From: an uncultured bacterium
Lineage (GTDB): Bacteria > Verrucomicrobiota > Kiritimatiellia > RFP12 > UBA1067
Assembly (NCBI GenBank): GCA_902776615.1
Contig: CACYQU010000009.1
Span: forward strand, 1-50,911
Length of the DNA: 50,911 nucleotides
Reading direction: 5' to 3'
Of this stretch, positions 8,274-15,694 are shown piece by piece. The notes below the pieces were generated by a model. That model saw only the letters and a program-made list of their open reading frames with translations, did not search any database and had not been told where the DNA came from. A program made the position numbers and the translations under genes. Numbering within the stretch: the first letter of the stretch is position 1; each line of letters begins with the position of its first letter.

Positions 8274-9185
8274 TCAGAATGCGGCGGTAAGCGCGAGGCC
8301 ACAGACGAACTGGCGCGAATCGCGATACTTGTCGCCATGGCCCCACTCGCCGTTGTAGTCGCGGGCGGCGTGGCGCATGTTGCGGTCGAAGATGTAGTCG
8401 TAGTAGGCGACATAGGCCGAGAGGCTCAGGTTCCCGCAGATGTTCCAGGTGAACTCGCCCTTGATGTTCGTGTCCATAAGACCCGCATGGTCGAAGCCGT
8501 CGGTCGTCTCGCCGAAGTATCCGGCCGTACGCCGGGAGTTGCCGAAGCCCTGGCCGACCGAAGGACGGAACGCGAGCACGGGGTCGTCGTCTTCGCTCTC
8601 GCCGTCGATGAGCGCGAACTCGTGACCTATCTCGAAGTTGACGTAGGTGCCGTCGTCGGCCATGAGGTCGCGCTCGATGGCGAGCGTCGGCTCCAGCCAG
8701 AGGTCGCCGAGCGAAAGCTCGAGGTTGAGGTACTGCGTGTCGTCCATGCTGTCGTGGTGGCGCGGGATGTACTCGTAGATGTAGTTGAAGTCGACCGAGA
8801 GCGCGCCGAGCGTCTCGCCGAGATCGAAGTCGTGCGTCGCGCCGACGATGCCGTCGAGCGTCGTGTACTTGAACGCGCGGTTTCCGTAGCCGCCGCGCTT
8901 GCCGTTGCCTTTTGTCGCGTCGAATATAGCCTCTACGCCGAAGTAGAGCGTGTCGAAGAACGTCACCGTAGCGCTCGGCGTGAGGATGGGATCCTTGCCG
9001 TCGACCACGCCGTAGGTGAGGTACTTCGAGTCGAACGCGAGGCCGAACTCGCCGGAGACGAACGCATCGTCCTCCTCCTCGGCGAGGACATCCTTGTCCG
9101 CCGCGCAGCCGCACTTGCATGTCTCGGCGAAAAGGGTTGATCCTAGAGTCAGCGCCGCAACCGCGGCAATCAGTTTTGCATTCAT
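8274..9185 (-). CDS. Secreted outer-membrane beta-barrel-like protein
   Basis: 303 residues. Residues 1-20 form a signal peptide (MNAKLIAAVAALTLGSTLFA) followed by a Cys cluster (TCKCGCAADKD). The rest alternates short hydrophobic/aromatic strands and acidic turns, e.g. VSGEFGLAFDSKYLTYG and LSAYVAYYDYIFD, and ends in ALTAAF with a C-terminal Phe, the usual mark of an outer-membrane barrel. No enzymatic motif is seen. SD AAGGAAAAG lies just upstream of ATG 9185. The gene ends at a strong intrinsic terminator. It follows the feo operon on the same strand, but I see no promoter in the 65-bp gap, so cotranscription is possible. The solute carried, if it is a porin, is unknown. Confidence 0.75.
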   Translation of the reverse strand: MNAKLIAAVAALTLGSTLFAETCKCGCAADKDVLAEEEDDAFVSGEFGLAFDSKYLTYGVVDGKDPILTPSATVTFFDTLYFGVEAIFDATKGNGKRGGYGNRAFKYTTLDGIVGATHDFDLGETLGALSVDFNYIYEYIPRHHDSMDDTQYLNLELSLGDLWLEPTLAIERDLMADDGTYVNFEIGHEFALIDGESEDDDPVLAFRPSVGQGFGNSRRTAGYFGETTDGFDHAGLMDTNIKGEFTWNICGNLSLSAYVAYYDYIFDRNMRHAARDYNGEWGHGDKYRDSRQFVCGLALTAAF

Positions 9186-9250
9186 TGTCTTTTCCTTTGC
9201 ATGTTTTCTCCTTGTGTTTTACCGGTTGATCAAATCGCATGGCACGCAAA

Positions 9251-9409
9251 TCACCGCCCGTTGCAGCCGGTGCACGACGGGCACTTGCCCGGGCATGTTT
9301 TGCGGCTGCAGCCGCATTCGCATGGCGCGCCCTTCTTCAATGTGCGCCATACGGCGAACGCGGCAAGCGCCAGCACCGCTGCGAAAACCGTCGCGGATGC
9401 GGCGTTCAT
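9251..9409 (-). CDS. FeoB-associated Cys-rich membrane protein
   Basis: 52 residues. One membrane helix (residues about 4-21, ATVFAAVLALAAFAVWRTL) is followed by a Cys-dense tail with seven cysteines (CECGC, TC, KC, C, C). This matches the small FeoB-associated Cys-rich family found directly after feoB. The chosen ATG at 9409 lies one base after the feoB stop, with GGAGGCGAGG as SD, so translation is coupled. The family is thought to help iron transfer; a metal-binding role for the Cys tail is inferred. Confidence 0.85.
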   Translation of the reverse strand: MNAASATVFAAVLALAAFAVWRTLKKGAPCECGCSRKTCPGKCPSCTGCNGR

Positions 9410-9410
9410 C

Positions 9411-11795
9411 TCACCTCGCCTCCTTGCGAGCCGGGCGCAGAACGAACCACGCCGCCGCAATGTCCGCGAGAATCGCGACCGCCGTCCAGACCCCGAACGA
9501 ACCGCCCGCGCAGAACATTCCTATCTGGTATACCGACATCGCAAGCACATAGCCCACGAGCAGCTGGAAGCCGACCGCGAACCATCCCCACGCTTTCGAG
9601 CCCATTTCGCGGAACGTGACGGCGATGGCCACCATGCACGGCGGTATGAACAGGTTGAAGAGCATGAACGACATCGCCGCAAGTTTCGGGTAGTCGCTGA
9701 ACGTGCCAAAGAGCGCCGTGATGTTGGAGGCCGTTGTCGCGCCGTCGAAGCCGGCCGCGACGAGCCCGAGAGTCGCCGTCGCCTGCTCCTTGGCGATCTC
9801 GGCCGAAACCGAGGCGGCCGCGCCCTGCCACGTGCCGAAGCCGAGCGGCGCGAAGAACCACGCTATCCAGCCGCCCATCGTCGCGAGCATCGAGCGGTCG
9901 ATGCCATCTGCGCCGACGAGGTTGAAGTGGAAGTCGTAGTTCATGATGAACCAGAGGAACACGCACGCGGGGAAGATTATCATGCCGGCTTTGAGCATGT
10001 AGGCCTTTACTCGGTTCCATGTGTGGTGCCATATGCCGGAAAGCGTGGGCATGTGATAGGCGGGAAGCTCCATCACGAACGGCGCGGGGTCGCCCGCGAA
10101 CGCGCTGGACTTCTTTAGCGCGATGCCGCCGAGAACGATGATGGCGATTCCGATCACGTCCATCAGCGGAGCGACATACCACATCTCGCGGAAGAACACC
10201 GCCGCGAACATGGCGATGATGACCGTCTTCGCGCCGCACGGAATGAATGTGGCGAGGATGATCGTCATGCGCTGGTCGCGCTTGTTCTCGATGGTTCTCG
10301 CGGCCATCACGGCGGGCACGCCGCAGCCTTTGCCTACGATCATCGGGATGAAGCTCTTGCCGGACAGGCCGAACTTGCGGAAGAGGCGGTCCATGATGAA
10401 CGCCACTCGGGCCATGTAGCCGCAGTCCTCGAGGAAAGAGAGGAAGAGGAACACGACGAAGATAACGGGAACGAATCCGAGAACCGTCGAGACGCCGCCC
10501 CACGCGCCGTCGTTGACAAGGCTCGCCACCGTGTCGTTGACGCCCATCTTTTCGAGCGCGCCGCCGATCAAAGCGCCGATTCCCGGAACCCACACGCCGT
10601 ATGCCGAGGGATCTGGCTCTTCGACAGCCTTGGCCGCATTGTATGCAGCCTCGTCAACTTGCCACTCTTCGGCAGTTTCGCCGGTTTCCTCGTCCTCGAC
10701 GGACGCGGTTTTCTCGCCGGCCTCCCATGCCTTTATGGTGGCTTCGGCCTTCGCATAGTCTTCGCAGGCGGTCCCGTAATCCCGGCCGTCCACCTCGTGC
10801 GTCGTGAATGGAAGGTGCCACCCGTCGCCGAGGAAGCCGTCGTTCGCCCAGTCGGTGAGAACGGTACCCGGGCCACCCTCCGCCACCGCTATCCACCACA
10901 TTGCGCAGAGCGAAAGTATGAAGATGGGCAGGGCGAGGATTCTGTTCGTGACGATCTTGTCGATCCTGTCGGAAAGCGTCGCCTTGTTTCTGCGCTTTTC
11001 GCTCTTGGTGAGCGACTTGTCCATGAGGTTCTTGATGAACTCGTAGCGCTGGCTGGTTATGATCGACTCGGCGTCGTCGTCAAGCTCGCGCTCGCAGTCG
11101 CGGATATGCTCCTCGATGTGCTTAAGGTCGCCGACGCCGATGCCGAGATCGCTGATGATCTCGCGGTCGCGCTCGAATATCTTGATTGCGTACCAGCGTA
11201 TGGCGGACTTCCTCACCTTCCCCTGGATCGACTCTTCGATATGGGCTATCGCGTGCTCTACCGAGCCGCTGAAGACGTGCGGAACCTCGCTCTTGCGCGC
11301 CGCCCCCTTCTCCGCGAGCTCTACCGCCTTCATCGCGGCGTCGCGCCCGCCCTCGTTCTTTACGGCGCTTATCCCGACAACCTCGCAGTTGAGCGCCTTC
11401 GCGATTCTGGCGAAGTCGATCTTGTCGCCGTTCTTCCGGACGACGTCCATCATGTTGACGGCCATCACCATCGGGATTCCGAGTTCGGCGAGCTGTGTGG
11501 AGAGGTACAGGTTGCGCTCGATGTTCGTACCGTCGACGATGTTGATTATCGCATCGGGATTCTCCTCGACGAGGAATCTGCGCGAAACCTTCTCCTCCAG
11601 CGAATACGGCGAAAGGGAGTAGATGCCGGGGAGGTCCTGTATGACGACATCCTTTCGACCCTGGAGGATTCCGTCTTTCTTTTCGACCGTCACTCCAGGC
11701 CAGTTGCCGACATACTGGTCGGACCCCGTAAGCGCGTTGAAAAGCGTGGTCTTGCCCGAATTGGGATTGCCCGCAAGTGCTATCTTGATTGACAT
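9411..11795 (-). CDS. feoB: Ferrous iron transporter FeoB
   Basis: Inner-membrane Fe(II) uptake protein of 794 residues. The N-terminal G domain has G1 GNPNSGKTT (9-17), switch I VGNWPGVTVEKK, G3 DLPG (54-57) and a G4 variant NMMD. The membrane part shows the Gate motifs (CGYMARVAFIMDRLFRKFGLSG, and later GCGVPAVMAARTI). Between about residues 315 and 400, after the first membrane helix, there is an unusually long acidic Glu/Ala-rich extra-membrane insertion (EDEETGETAEEWQVDE) that I do not associate with standard FeoB. It lies in an operon with two feoA genes upstream and the Cys-rich partner downstream. Confidence 0.96.
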   Translation of the reverse strand: MSIKIALAGNPNSGKTTLFNALTGSDQYVGNWPGVTVEKKDGILQGRKDVVIQDLPGIYSLSPYSLEEKVSRRFLVEENPDAIINIVDGTNIERNLYLSTQLAELGIPMVMAVNMMDVVRKNGDKIDFARIAKALNCEVVGISAVKNEGGRDAAMKAVELAEKGAARKSEVPHVFSGSVEHAIAHIEESIQGKVRKSAIRWYAIKIFERDREIISDLGIGVGDLKHIEEHIRDCERELDDDAESIITSQRYEFIKNLMDKSLTKSEKRRNKATLSDRIDKIVTNRILALPIFILSLCAMWWIAVAEGGPGTVLTDWANDGFLGDGWHLPFTTHEVDGRDYGTACEDYAKAEATIKAWEAGEKTASVEDEETGETAEEWQVDEAAYNAAKAVEEPDPSAYGVWVPGIGALIGGALEKMGVNDTVASLVNDGAWGGVSTVLGFVPVIFVVFLFLSFLEDCGYMARVAFIMDRLFRKFGLSGKSFIPMIVGKGCGVPAVMAARTIENKRDQRMTIILATFIPCGAKTVIIAMFAAVFFREMWYVAPLMDVIGIAIIVLGGIALKKSSAFAGDPAPFVMELPAYHMPTLSGIWHHTWNRVKAYMLKAGMIIFPACVFLWFIMNYDFHFNLVGADGIDRSMLATMGGWIAWFFAPLGFGTWQGAAASVSAEIAKEQATATLGLVAAGFDGATTASNITALFGTFSDYPKLAAMSFMLFNLFIPPCMVAIAVTFREMGSKAWGWFAVGFQLLVGYVLAMSVYQIGMFCAGGSFGVWTAVAILADIAAAWFVLRPARKEAR

Positions 11796-11811
11796 CTCCG
11801 CCGATCCTTTC

Positions 11812-12033
11812 CTACTCGACCTCGACCTTGGCCGCTTCGTCCTTGCGGATCGAAAGCTCGTAGCCGCGAACCGTGAGCTCTATCGGGTCGCCGAGCGGGG
11901 CGACCTTGCGAACGGTCACCTGCGCGCCCTTTGTGAGACCCATGTCCATTATGCGGCGCTTCACAGCGCCTTCGCCGTGGAGACGCGCGACCTTCGCCGT
12001 CTCTCCTATTTTCATGTCGCCTATCGTTTTCAT
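11812..12033 (-). CDS. feoA: FeoA domain protein (first of the pair next to feoB)
   Basis: 73 residues forming one SH3-like FeoA domain: MKIGETAKVARLHGEG, then a RRIMDMGLTKGAQVTV core and PIELTVRGYELSIRKDEA. FeoA acts with the FeoB G domain in Fe(II) import. It lies 16 nt upstream of feoB and 31 nt downstream of a second, divergent feoA, so the operon carries two single-domain FeoA proteins. Confidence 0.92.
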   Translation of the reverse strand: MKTIGDMKIGETAKVARLHGEGAVKRRIMDMGLTKGAQVTVRKVAPLGDPIELTVRGYELSIRKDEAAKVEVE

Positions 12034-12064
12034 TGCTGATGCTTCCTTGAGTTGCGGTAAATGC

Positions 12065-12283
12065 TCAGGCGGCCTCGACCATTATCCGGCGGGCCAGGTC
12101 TTCATTCACGGCGATGCGGCTTTCCTGCACGCCGAGAATCATGCTGCCGTTCATCACCTGCACGATCGACACCACCACGCCCGGAACGAATCCGAGCGAC
12201 CCCAAATGCTTCTTGACCGAATCGCCGCCCGTGACCACCGTCACGCGCGCCCTTTCGCCAACCTTCATCATTGCCAACGGCAT
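12065..12283 (-). CDS. feoA: FeoA domain protein (operon-leading copy)
   Basis: 72 residues with the FeoA pattern: MKVGERARVTVVTGGDSVKKHLGSLGFVPG and ILGVQESRIAVNEDLARRI, clearly diverged from the neighbouring copy. The frame is open further upstream to a TTG at 12316, but AAGGAG sits at the right distance before ATG 12283, which I take as the start. It is the first full gene of the feo operon; the promoter, at 12361-12369, leaves a leader of about 71 nt containing a possible 9-codon ORF. Confidence 0.88.
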   Translation of the reverse strand: MPLAMMKVGERARVTVVTGGDSVKKHLGSLGFVPGVVVSIVQVMNGSMILGVQESRIAVNEDLARRIMVEAA

Positions 12284-12323
12284 TTCCGCTGATCTCCTTT
12301 TTTCCTGTTCAACCAAGTTTGCC

Positions 12324-12353
12324 TCAACTCATTTCGCTAGTCTCGGCTAACAT
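12324..12353 (-). CDS. Possible 9-codon leaderless upstream ORF before feoA
   Basis: Reads MLAETSEMS then TGA. Its ATG at 12353 would be base 2 of the transcript predicted from the -10 element at 12361-12366. Many transcripts in this window appear leaderless, so this ATG could be translated. Evidence is position only; it may have no function. Confidence 0.3.
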   Translation of the reverse strand: MLAETSEMS

Positions 12354-12415
12354 GGCGCGTAGTATACCATAATCCGCCCGAAGTTAGCAAGGGGAAATTT
12401 TACATGGCTAACATG
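12345..12415 (-). promoter_or_regulatory. feo operon promoter flanked by GGCTAACATG direct repeats
   Basis: The minus-strand promoter is TTGCTA, 18 bp, TATACT (extended TGGTATACT at 12361-12369). The 10-mer GGCTAACATG occurs at 12345-12354 (over the predicted +1) and at 12406-12415 (upstream), 61 bp apart in the same orientation. An inverted GTTAGC half-site at 12384-12389 overlaps the -35. This layout suggests an operator pair for an iron or redox regulator; the regulator is not identified. Confidence 0.5.
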
Positions 12416-13100
12416 TGCCCGCGCCGCGCTGCCACGCCACGGGCTCAAGGCCCCTGGCTGACAGATATTCGTTGCACTTTCTGAAGTGTCCGCAGCCGAA
12501 GAAGCCGCGGTGCGCCGAGAGCGGCGAGGGATGTGCGCATTCGAGCACGAGGTTCTTGGCGCGGTCCACATAGGCTGCCTTGCGCTGCGCATATGATCCC
12601 CACAGAAGGTACACGAGCCCTTCGCGGCGCGTGGAGAGTTCGCGGATCACGGCGTCGGTGAACGTCTCCCACCCGCGGCCCTGGTGCGAGCCCGCCATGT
12701 TCGCTCCGCCCGAGACGGTGAGCGTGGCGTTCAGCAGCAGCACGCCCTGGTCCGCCCAGTGCGAAAGGTCGCCGCCGCGATTGCGGAACGGCGTTCCGTA
12801 CTCGCTTTCGAGTTCCTTGTAGATGTTGACGAGCGACGGCGGCAGATCGACGCCGTCGCGCACCGAGAAGCAAAGTCCGTGGGCCTGGCCGGGATTGTGG
12901 TACGGATCCTGCCCGATGATGACGACCTTCACCTTGTCGAACGGAGTGCGGTTGAACGCCTCGAATATGAACTTGGCCGGCGGATAGACCACGCCCGATC
13001 TGTAGGCCGCGCGGACGAACTCCGCAAGCTTTGCGAAATATCCGCTTTCGAACTCCGGCGCGAGAACGCGCTTCCACGATTCCTCTATCTTGACGTCCAT
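12408..13100 (-). CDS. ung: Uracil-DNA glycosylase (family 1)
   Basis: Base-excision repair enzyme that removes uracil from DNA; 230 residues, the standard length. Motif A is G63-QDPYH68-NPGQAHGL with catalytic D65; motif B is HPSPLSAHRGFFGC near residue 190. The ATG at 13100 is exactly the base predicted as +1 from the -10 element at 13107-13112, so the mRNA should be leaderless. The frame continues further upstream, but that extension would run through the promoter. The stop codon lies inside the upstream GGCTAACATG repeat of the feo promoter. Confidence 0.96.
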   Translation of the reverse strand: MDVKIEESWKRVLAPEFESGYFAKLAEFVRAAYRSGVVYPPAKFIFEAFNRTPFDKVKVVIIGQDPYHNPGQAHGLCFSVRDGVDLPPSLVNIYKELESEYGTPFRNRGGDLSHWADQGVLLLNATLTVSGGANMAGSHQGRGWETFTDAVIRELSTRREGLVYLLWGSYAQRKAAYVDRAKNLVLECAHPSPLSAHRGFFGCGHFRKCNEYLSARGLEPVAWQRGAGTC

Positions 13101-13106
13101 GGCGCG

Positions 13107-13115
13107 ATTATACCA
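13107..13115 (-). promoter_or_regulatory. Extended -10 promoter of ung (leaderless)
   Basis: On the minus strand TGGTATAAT; predicted +1 coincides with the A of ATG 13100. Confidence 0.75.
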
Positions 13116-13132
13116 CAATTCCGCAACCGGCG

Positions 13133-13978
13133 TCACCGCTCGGAGCGAAGCGCGGGGTCGAGCCGGTCGCGCAGGTAGTCGGCGAGATGGTTGAACACGA
13201 GCACCAGCGTGAAGATCGCGAGCGTGGTGAAAGCCATCTCCCACCACACGCCCTGCCACAATCTGAGGCGCGCGTTGTTTATCATCACGCCCCACGAAGG
13301 CTCGCCCTGCACGCCGATTCCGAGGAACGAGATGAACACTTCGGTCGAGACGGCCGAGGGGAAGCGTATCGAAAACTGTATCAGTATTATGTGCGCGACG
13401 TTCGGCAGGATGTGGCGGAACATTATGCGCGCATTTGAGTAGCCCAGAACCTTCGCCGCCTGGACATAGGCGCGGTCGCGGTGCTTGATGGTCTCGGCGC
13501 GTATTGTCCGGCACACGCCCACCCATGTCGTCAGGCCTATGCCCAGATAAATGCCGAGGAGACCCTGTCCGACGACGAGCGAGATTGCGAGTATGAACAG
13601 AAGGCCGGGCATTGACGCGACTGTCGCGCATAGCCACACGACGGCCGAATCGACCTTGCCGCCGAAGTATCCGCCGAGCAGTCCGAGAAGAAGCCCGAGC
13701 GGAATCGCGATGAGCGACGTCATTATCCCGACGTGAAACGCTATTCGCGCACCCTGCACGAGCCGCAGGGCGACGGGGCGGCCGAGATTGTCGGTGCCAA
13801 GCCAGTGCTCTGCGGACGGCGGACGGTAGCGCGCCTCGAGATTGACGGCGTTGTACGCGGGCGTCACATCGCGCGAACGCGCCACGCGATACTGCACCTC
13901 GCCGTAGACGGCAGCCGCGAAGTACAGCGCAAGCGCGGCAAGGCAGAGCTTTACCGAAAACTTCAAGACGCGATCCAC
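13133..13978 (-). CDS. ABC transporter permease of the DppC/OppC type, orphan
   Basis: 281 residues with the oligopeptide/dipeptide permease signature: LGTDNLGRPVALRLVQGARIA after a first membrane helix, GLLGGYFGG, and an EAA-type loop (YVQAAKVLGYSNARIMFRHILPN) that contacts the ATPase. Five to six membrane helices are visible. No partner permease (DppB), binding protein or ATPase is in the window, so the rest of the importer must be elsewhere. It starts with GTG inside the cmk 3' end (16-nt overlap), suggesting translational coupling in the long operon. The substrate, probably a peptide, is inferred from family only. Confidence 0.85.
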   Translation of the reverse strand: MDRVLKFSVKLCLAALALYFAAAVYGEVQYRVARSRDVTPAYNAVNLEARYRPPSAEHWLGTDNLGRPVALRLVQGARIAFHVGIMTSLIAIPLGLLLGLLGGYFGGKVDSAVVWLCATVASMPGLLFILAISLVVGQGLLGIYLGIGLTTWVGVCRTIRAETIKHRDRAYVQAAKVLGYSNARIMFRHILPNVAHIILIQFSIRFPSAVSTEVFISFLGIGVQGEPSWGVMINNARLRLWQGVWWEMAFTTLAIFTLVLVFNHLADYLRDRLDPALRSER

Positions 13979-14640
13979 TCCGCAGGGAGCGCCTTCATCA
14001 CCGTCTCGACGACCTCTTCGAGAGTGAGATCGCTCGAATCTATCTCAAGCGCGCCGTCGGCTTTCCTGAGAGGGGCGTACTTGCGCGTGGAGTCGATCGC
14101 GTCGCGCGCGAGGAGCGAGGCTTTCACCGCCTCGGCGGTCTGGTTCGCGATCCCCTTCTCGACCTCCTCCTTCTGGCGGCGAACCGCACGCGCCTCGGCG
14201 GACGCCGTAAGATAGAAGCGCGCCGGCGTATCGGGGAAAACCGCCGTAGTGATGTCGCGCCCTTCGACGACAAGGTTTCCGAACCGCGTCATACCCTTGA
14301 GAATCGCCGTCACCTTGTCGCGCACAGGCTTTTCGCGTGCGACCTTGGAGGCGTTGGCGTTGATCTCGGGGGTGCGGATGCGGTCGCCCGGCGCCTCGCC
14401 GCCGACGTAATAGGCGATGTGGCCGGCCTCGGGGCGGCATTCGATGTCGACGGTTTCGGCGAACGCGGCGATCGCCGCGGGGCTTTCAAGGTCGACGCCG
14501 TGCACGAGACTCTGCCACGTCATGATGCGGTAGAGCGCGCCGGAATCGACATGCAGATAGCCCAGACGCTCGCCGACAATGCGCGACACGGAACTCTTTC
14601 CGGCACCGCTCGGCCCATCGATTGCAATTATGTTAGACAT
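13963..14640 (-). CDS. cmk: Cytidylate kinase
   Basis: Phosphorylates CMP/dCMP; 225 residues, the usual length. P-loop GPSGAGKSS close to the N-terminus, VVEGRDITTAVFPD in the middle, and a lid-region KLN-like segment with Arg residues (SAEARAVRRQKEEVEKG). An in-frame ATG 11 codons upstream exists, but MSNIIAIDGPSGAGKSS matches the family start. Four nucleotides after the exchanger stop; overlaps the ABC permease. Confidence 0.93.
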   Translation of the reverse strand: MSNIIAIDGPSGAGKSSVSRIVGERLGYLHVDSGALYRIMTWQSLVHGVDLESPAAIAAFAETVDIECRPEAGHIAYYVGGEAPGDRIRTPEINANASKVAREKPVRDKVTAILKGMTRFGNLVVEGRDITTAVFPDTPARFYLTASAEARAVRRQKEEVEKGIANQTAEAVKASLLARDAIDSTRKYAPLRKADGALEIDSSDLTLEEVVETVMKALPAEWIAS

Positions 14641-14644
14641 GGTT

Positions 14645-15688
14645 TCAGACGTGTGTTTCGTGATAGATGACAAGAGCCGTGTAGGCCAGGAATATGAAAG
14701 TCCACAACGCGCCCTCGAAGCGGTTGAAGCTTCCCGGTTCGCGCGGTCTGCGCCAGTTGACGCCGAAGACCGTTATCGCCAGCGATAGGACGATCGTCAT
14801 CGGCAAGTCGCGCAGGATTATGTAGCGCGAAAAGCCCGTCGCGGGCGAAATGCCTGTAGCGAGGCCGACGACGGCCAGCATGTTGAAGAAGTTCGAGCCG
14901 ACTATGTTCCCCAGCACGAACTCGTGCTCGCCGCGCCTCGCGGACGCGATCGCACTCGCAAGTTCCGGCAGGGATGTTCCCGCGGCGATTATCGTAAGGC
15001 CTATCATGAGGTCTGAAACGCCTACCGCGCGCGCGAAGTCGACCGCTCCCCATACGAGCATGTGCGACGAGCCGATAAGCACGACAAGCCCGATCGCGAG
15101 CTTCACCCATGCGACTACGATCCGCAAACGCCCGACCCGCCTGTAGCGCGGGTCGGCGAGCATCCTCGCTGTCGGCGCGCGCCCTTTAACCGGTTCGTCG
15201 GCGACGGGCGCGACGCCGCTCGTCTTCTGGTCGAACCAGCAGTAAAGCGGCAGCAGAAGCGCGAACACCGCGAGCATGGCAAGCGCCTCGACGCGCGAAC
15301 ATACGCCGTCGCGCAAGGCGAAGATGGCCCCCGCAGAAATCGCCGCAAGCGCCGGGCCGGCAATATAGGCCGTCGCAGGCTTCACGGCGAGCGGGCGTAT
15401 CAGCGAGGCGATGCCGAGAATCGCCGCAATGTTGAACACGCAGCTGCCGTAGGCGTTGCCGAGCGAAAGGTTGGAGTGGTTGGAAAGGCCCGACATCACG
15501 CTCACGCACAACTCTGGCGCGCTCGTTCCGAAGCCGATTATGACCATTCCGATCACGAACGGAGATATGCCGAGCGCCTTGGCGACCGACGACGCACCGT
15601 CAACGAACGTGTCGCTCGACCACGCGAGCGCAACAAGCCCGAAAGCCATGAAGACGATGGAAGCCCAAAATGGAATGTCCGTATACAT
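14645..15688 (-). CDS. Na+/Ca2+ exchanger family antiporter (CaCA, YrbG-like)
   Basis: 347 residues, about ten membrane helices in two homologous halves. Alpha-1 repeat: I-G-F-G-T55-S-A-P-E59-L followed by SLGNAYGSCVFN. Alpha-2 repeat: AAGTSLPEL and LGNIVGSNFFN. The acidic Glu residues and the GN..GS..N motifs are the cation-binding residues of this superfamily. A charged cytoplasmic loop lies at about 130-165. Located in the inner membrane; exports Ca2+ against Na+ or H+ by family knowledge. Six nucleotides after rhaB in the same operon. Confidence 0.9.
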   Translation of the reverse strand: MYTDIPFWASIVFMAFGLVALAWSSDTFVDGASSVAKALGISPFVIGMVIIGFGTSAPELCVSVMSGLSNHSNLSLGNAYGSCVFNIAAILGIASLIRPLAVKPATAYIAGPALAAISAGAIFALRDGVCSRVEALAMLAVFALLLPLYCWFDQKTSGVAPVADEPVKGRAPTARMLADPRYRRVGRLRIVVAWVKLAIGLVVLIGSSHMLVWGAVDFARAVGVSDLMIGLTIIAAGTSLPELASAIASARRGEHEFVLGNIVGSNFFNMLAVVGLATGISPATGFSRYIILRDLPMTIVLSLAITVFGVNWRRPREPGSFNRFEGALWTFIFLAYTALVIYHETHV

Positions 15689-15694
15689 CGCGTC

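Noticed and set aside
13101-13637. N-terminal extension of ung
   Set aside because: The upstream open frame crosses the ung promoter and the opposite-frame ABC permease gene on the same strand; the standard Ung start is at 13100.
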